From Benincasa hispida (taxonomy: Eukaryota > Streptophyta > Magnoliopsida > Cucurbitales > Cucurbitaceae): a stretch of 64,000 nucleotides of DNA. Within the stretch, counting starts at the first letter, position 1. Each line of letters starts with the position of its first letter. This document shows, piece after piece, positions 59,703-64,000 of this stretch. Location of the stretch: positions 50,237,691 to 50,301,690 of the forward strand of contig NC_052355.1 in the NCBI RefSeq assembly GCF_009727055.1. Direction: 5' to 3'. Below the pieces are notes generated by a model, which saw only the letters and a program-made list of their open reading frames with translations, was not told the origin of the DNA and ran no database searches. Made by a program: the position numbers and the translations under genes.

Positions 59703-59713
59703 CGTATTTATAG
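59703..59713 (-). promoter_or_regulatory. TATA-like box before the 3' ORF
   Basis: CTATAAATACG on the minus strand, about 130 bp before the ATG at 59573, followed by a C/T- and A-rich leader (CCTCCTCCTTC). The spacing and context are those of a plant core promoter. Confidence 0.5.
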
Positions 59714-59741
59714 GTTGGGCCGTGGTGGGGCCAACGCGATT

Positions 59742-59746
59742 NNNNN
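59742..59746. other. Five undetermined bases
   Basis: An NNNNN run. Confidence 1.
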
Positions 59747-60599
59747 CAGGCCTAGAGCAGCTCAACAGGTGCGTCGTTCCACCTCCCTCATTTATGGAAT
59801 TTCAGATAAAGTTGTCCTTTCGTCTGCCAAGTTATAATTGCTTGGGGATACGAATCGATTGGACTCCCCCCTCAAATTTCCAAAAGAATTTTTCTTTAAT
59901 ATTTTATTTGAATGGACGCGAGATAAAGATTACCGCATTGTGCTCATCAACGCAACTGTATTTTCGTAGAGGACGGGTAACAATGCATATATCCCCGCAA
60001 CACACCCTTCAACCATCGCATTTCTAGAGGATACCTCAACATAGTGCATTCAGCTAAGGATGGGCAAAGGACATATACGAGCGCAATACACCCCTCAACT
60101 CAATACAGTTGAGTTAGGTGAACGCAAAGCATTCCTTATTGGTTTGAGATGCATCCATTGTCGCCTTGCATACCTGTTGTTAATTGTTTTATTATTTTTA
60201 TTATAATTTTTTTTTTATCAACACAAGTGCTATAACTTGCGGTAATAAATTCTCTCCTGGTTACTTAATCATTCACCATTTAAAGCTCAACTCATTAATT
60301 ACAGAGAAATTCAAGGAATTAAAGACGAGACAAAATTAAATGCAAAGAAATAAATGAGGAATAAATTCATAAAGTAAAAATTAAATGAAGAATTGAAGAC
60401 AAAATTCAAAATTCAAAGAGAAAGAAATTCAATAAAGCATTAAACATAGTATTGATATATGGACCGAAAAGTGCGTTGTCATGAGTGATCGCAATCCACA
60501 TTTCTGCAGGTGATCAGGCTTGCCTACTTAATGTCTTAAGGACATTGCTCCTTTCCTGTAGATCCTAGGGCTTTTGAATTGCTGGGCAATGTTCCTGGT
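59747..60599. other. Region between 3' ORF and gag of the Athila-like element
   Basis: No RT, RNase H or integrase motif is seen on the minus strand, so the pol deletion lies here. It has GCAT-rich sequence (59930-60170) like the LTRs, and poly-T at 60208-60218. Confidence 0.6.
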
Positions 60600-62011
60600 G
60601 TTCAAGTTCTTAGCTCAGAGGCCAGCTGGCCACTTAGATCTCCAGGTTCCTTATTGAAGACGCTTGTGCTTGCATCACTGCGTCGTTTTTATCCATATAT
60701 TGCTTCAACAGCGTCTCTAACGAGCTTTCCGAGGTGTTAGATGATGATGGTTGCTGGTTGTGTGGTCTTAATTGCCCTTGATTAAGGTGAAAAGGCAAAT
60801 TCCCTCTACTGCCCCCTTGATGATTAACTGGCCCCCCTTGGTTGGGATTGCCTCCCCACCCGAAGTTAGGATGGCTCCTCCAGCCCGGATTATAGGTATT
60901 GTTGAAGAGTTGTTCTGGATAGCACACACTTGCTGAAGGTTCAATAGGCACATGTCAGCTCCGTGAGCCCCTCCACAATTGATGCAACTGATTATGGCCA
61001 CTTGAGCCAGTGCAGCGGGTTGCGCTGATTGTGGAGCAATGGTTCCTTGGTTGATTGCCATTGGCTGGAGGATTGAGGTCACCGTGGCCATTTGCACGAC
61101 CAACGTGGTCATTGTCTCCGTAGGGACGATGGATGTTTCACTTTTCCTTCTCTCGGCGCCTTGGCCTCCATATCCATCGTCGATCCAATCATCCATATTC
61201 TGCGAGATGCGGTCAATGATGACTTTAGCCTCTGTGTATGTCTTATCCCATAAAACCTCTTGCCGCGAAGGCATCGGCAACAGCCTGCGTTGCTCTGTTC
61301 AGGCCATTATAAAACATTTCCATCAAGACACAATCTGGGATCCCGATATGCGGGCAGTTTTTCACCAGTCTCCTAAATCGCACCCAGGCGATGCTTAGGG
61401 TCTCATTCTCAATCTGTTCGAACTTCAACACATCCTTTCGTCGCCTTGCGTTGATGACAGGTGGGAAGAACTTCTTCATGAATCATTCTACCAGTTGATC
61501 CCATGAAGTGATTTCATTTGGCTCAAGTGAGTAAGCCCACCTCTTAGCCTTACCCTCAAGGTGTAAGGGAATAGATACAGCCTTATATTCTCCGGGTCAC
61601 GCTAGGTAAGGAAAAATTGCTGCACATCTCGACAAAGCTGGTCAGATGGGCGTGTGGGTCTTCACCTTGCAGACCCCCAAATTGCCCGACGTTTTGAATC
61701 ATCTGCAGCATGACCGGCTAAATCTCGAAACACGCATTCTTTTCCACAGTCGGCCTTGAGATTCCAGGCGAAAAATCATACAAATTGGGTGCCGCATAAT
61801 TACGCATTGGGATGTTGTGGTCAGCTGCCAGGAAAATAGGATCTTGAGCCGGTCGAACATCCCTTTGGTTTGCAACCGGTACTGCATTATCACTATTGTC
61901 CGCCATGCTGGCTGCCTTCTTTTGCCTAATTCGATTCTAACGTGCCCTTGCGCGGAAAGTATGCTCGTTCTCAGGGTCAGCTTCGAATTTCGGTTCAGCA
62001 CCAGGACTCAT
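60600..62011 (-). pseudogene. Athila-like gag (copy 3)
   Basis: The start ATGAGTCCTGGTGC is at 62011 (MSPGAEPKFEADPENEHTF) with an early stop; a later Met at 61906 opens MADNSDNAVPVANQRD, then NLYDFSPGISRP. The capsid part follows: MLQMIQNVGQFG, GEDPHAHL, KRWAYSLEP, FFPPVINARRRKD (61460), WVRFRRLVKNCPHIGIPDC, LNRATQAVADAFAARG. Next come KVIIDRISQNMDDWID and the zinc knuckle CINCGGAHGADMC (near 60970), NTYNPGWRSHPNFGWGGN, and LLKQYMDKNDAVMQAQ near 60690. The order is complete for gag; three or more frameshifts make it non-functional. Confidence 0.9.
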
Positions 62012-62107
62012 AAACCGTCAAACTGATCTCCATGTTGAATAGCCATTATAATGAGATCTGTCCTGCAAAATACCAAAAACACACTCAAACAATAAACCGT
62101 TAACCAG

Positions 62108-62125
62108 TCCCCAGCAACGGCGCCA
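62108..62125 (-). other. Primer-binding site, Athila type
   Basis: TGGCGCCGTTGCTGGGGA on the minus strand, six bases after the LTR end at 62132. One mismatch to the usual TGGCGCCGTTGCCGGGGA. Confidence 0.95.
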
Positions 62126-62131
62126 TAAACT

Positions 62132-63964
62132 TGTTGAGGAATCGCTGATAGGCATGATTGATGATGTTCTATGCTCGAAATGATGCAATACTACTACTAG
62201 ATATGCGTTAATTATGGATGTTCACGTAGTATGCCAAGCGTTGTCACAAGTTTCCTTACGATGGAACCAAGTGTAATTCCACCGCAAGTTTCTCGGTGTG
62301 ATCCGAGGTCGAACTCAGGGACTGTTTTAGGTTATTGTGATATATTCATGATATATGTGACCAGGTTTTCAATCTTTAAAAATGTGTTTCTACAGGTATA
62401 TAAATTGCGATAAAATAAAGCAGTAAAGATGCGATGATAAAATAAAATACAATAAACACCTAAGCTAGATGATACAAGATACAGGCTTCATGTTACCAGA
62501 TGCTGGGGTCAAGGCTGGCTGTGGAAGTTATGCAAAGACGTGGAATGCGGCGACAAGTCTTATGAACAGAATAGAAAGAGAAAGATAAATAATATAAACA
62601 ACGTTTTCCTGGTTTAGACACCTCTTCGTGATCAGTCATCGTTCTCACATCTCTAAGCTGAAATAATGGTACAAACGTAATGAACAGTAGAGGAATTGCT
62701 TCCATCTCTGGAAGACTACTCGCTTTAGTTGAACACATTCTTCTACACCTCTCGTCAAGCTATCAGAAATGGCATCTTTCTCTATCTGCGCCTCCCACAG
62801 GTGAAGATGTCGGTCTAGCATAGCCTTAGCTAAACATATCATCTCTTTACATTAGATAGAGTACTCGTTTATTCATTTAATGCACCAAAAGGATCCAAAG
62901 AAACTCTCATGGAGAATACGGCTAATGGAGAGAACGAAATAATACATGCAAAGTGAAATGGAAATTATCAAACCGATAGTTCAAATAATACTATTTTAGT
63001 CGCATGATACATACATTATGAATAAAGAGACTTGAAGCATGAAGTGAAATACATGAAGTATAAATAGAGTTAGAATAAATAAAAATAAGCGCCAACGGGC
63101 TTGGCACAGAAGTCTGGAATGGAAAAGTTGCTGCGCAGCCGTCAATGGAGTTGAATGATGTGATGAGCTTCCCTCAGTGCTTGCTCAACGATAGAGTGAG
63201 AATTCAAAATGTACAGTGGCTTCTCGGTGATGCGCATTTGGTCAGAATTGCACTGAGACTCACCTCTCGAGAGTCTTGTCTCTTCTCTTCTCAGGAATCT
63301 TCTCCCGATTTAGGCGCACTCATATCAGACTCTCTCTCAATGCCTGTATAACTTACCCTTGATATCAAAGTATGATCTTTTCAGTGATATTATGTGAGGA
63401 TTATTTATAGGCAAAAAAGATTGACCACTGAAATTTATTGTCCCACCTGATATGTTATGAAAATTCCAAACATGGGAAAATATATATTCCTTCGTTATGC
63501 TAATCAGACTGTCAAATTGTACAGGCCTGTACTAAGTTGTACACGTGTCGCATCCTTCGCCTTGCATTGCTCATTGCATCTTTCGATCATCAGTGTCCGC
63601 ATGCGGGTTGTATTTGTTCATCCGCATGCCAAGTTTAAGTTCAGCTCTGATCGGACTGTATTCCGTCATTGCTCGATCGTCTCATTTGCGACGTATCTAT
63701 GCACTTGACAGGGCACAATTGTGACAGATATGCATGTCCCAGTTTCTCCTTGAGGCTTGATCGCAGAGCGGTGACTTTAAGTTTCTTGCCAAAACATAAT
63801 AGAAATTTCCTTTTCTACATTAAGATTTGTGTATTTGCCGTATATAATTATTATTTATATCTTAGCTAATTTCAATCAATCGAGACACATATTTTCTCTC
63901 TTTTAGCCTGCATAATTTGAATAAGCAGATATAAATAAGCTTGTATTTTCTACAAGATTATCTA
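62132..63964 (-). repeat. 5' LTR of the Athila-like element (LF2)
   Basis: 1833 bp. On the minus strand it begins TAGATAATCTTGTAG and ends CCTCAACA. A TATA box (CTATAAATAA) is at 63401-63410. It is collinear with the solo LTR at 42947-44833. Confidence 0.92.
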
Positions 63965-63976
63965 GACACCCAAATT
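63965..63976 (-). other. Polypurine-like tract outside the 5' LTR
   Basis: CAATTTGGGTGTC on the minus strand, directly before the LTR start, like AAATTTGGGGGTG at 55432-55444. An internal 3' end therefore lies outside this LTR. Confidence 0.7.
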
Positions 63977-64000
63977 GATAATAATAGACTTAGTCGCTAA

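Larger units (their letters stand above)
54170..63964 (-). mobile_element. Deleted Athila-like Ty3/gypsy element
   Basis: On the minus strand: LTR (63964-62132), primer site (62125-62108), gag (62011-60600), a 3' ORF (59581 to about 56600), purine tract (55444-55432) and a truncated second LTR (55431-54170). Protease, RT, RNase H and integrase are missing between gag and the 3' ORF, so it depended on others or is dead. The N run at 59742-59746 lies in the middle. Confidence 0.85.

Noticed and set aside
63457..63869. Frames near the right end
   Set aside because: They are within the LF2 LTR and have no domain.

Overview
This is nuclear DNA of a flowering plant. The evidence is intron-containing plant genes (a seven-transmembrane RGS1, a microsomal 3-ketoacyl-CoA reductase and a decayed GLE1), a dense load of Ty1/copia and Ty3/gypsy retrotransposons with plant-type primer sites, and a piece of plastid DNA. 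The gene sequences suit a eudicot. A cucurbit is a guess from the style of the repeats and cannot be proven from the window alone.

Layout. About 0.5-4.2 kb holds the remains of a GLE1 mRNA-export factor gene on the + strand, with central exons missing and one frameshift. 4.2-11.2 kb is AT-rich intergenic DNA with a GC-rich repeat, a perfect 61-bp inverted repeat, a tandem duplication and an LTR fragment. 11.2-33.1 kb is one nest of retrotransposons: a copia element (minus) split by a chromodomain Ty3/gypsy element (minus), which itself holds five later LTR insertions. Four of these five are solo LTRs. Most layers can be ordered by target-site duplications (TSDs) and by interrupted reading frames.

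33.6-41.5 kb is the only clearly functional genic island. It has a three-exon KCR gene and an eleven-exon RGS1 gene, both on the minus strand. I could join both into complete open frames, of 330 and 464 codons.

42.2-64 kb is again retrotransposon DNA. It is dominated by a gypsy family with LTRs of about 1.8-1.9 kb and a TGGCGCC-type primer site (Athila-like). It contains a solo LTR inside a copia LTR, a plastid psaI insertion inside another LTR, and gag copies next to an N gap that look like assembly trouble. At the right end is a deleted element with LTR, primer site, gag and a lysine/glutamate-rich 3' ORF that has its own TATA-like box.

Two LTR families recur. LF1 (about 1.8-1.95 kb, copia type, tRNA-iMet primer) has seven copies at about 8.1, 15.8, 22.0, 24.2, 29.3, 42.2/44.8 and 45.9 kb. 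LF2 (Athila-like) has copies at about 42.9, 46.3, 49.9, 54.2 and 62.1 kb. No rRNA or tRNA gene and no CRISPR array was seen.
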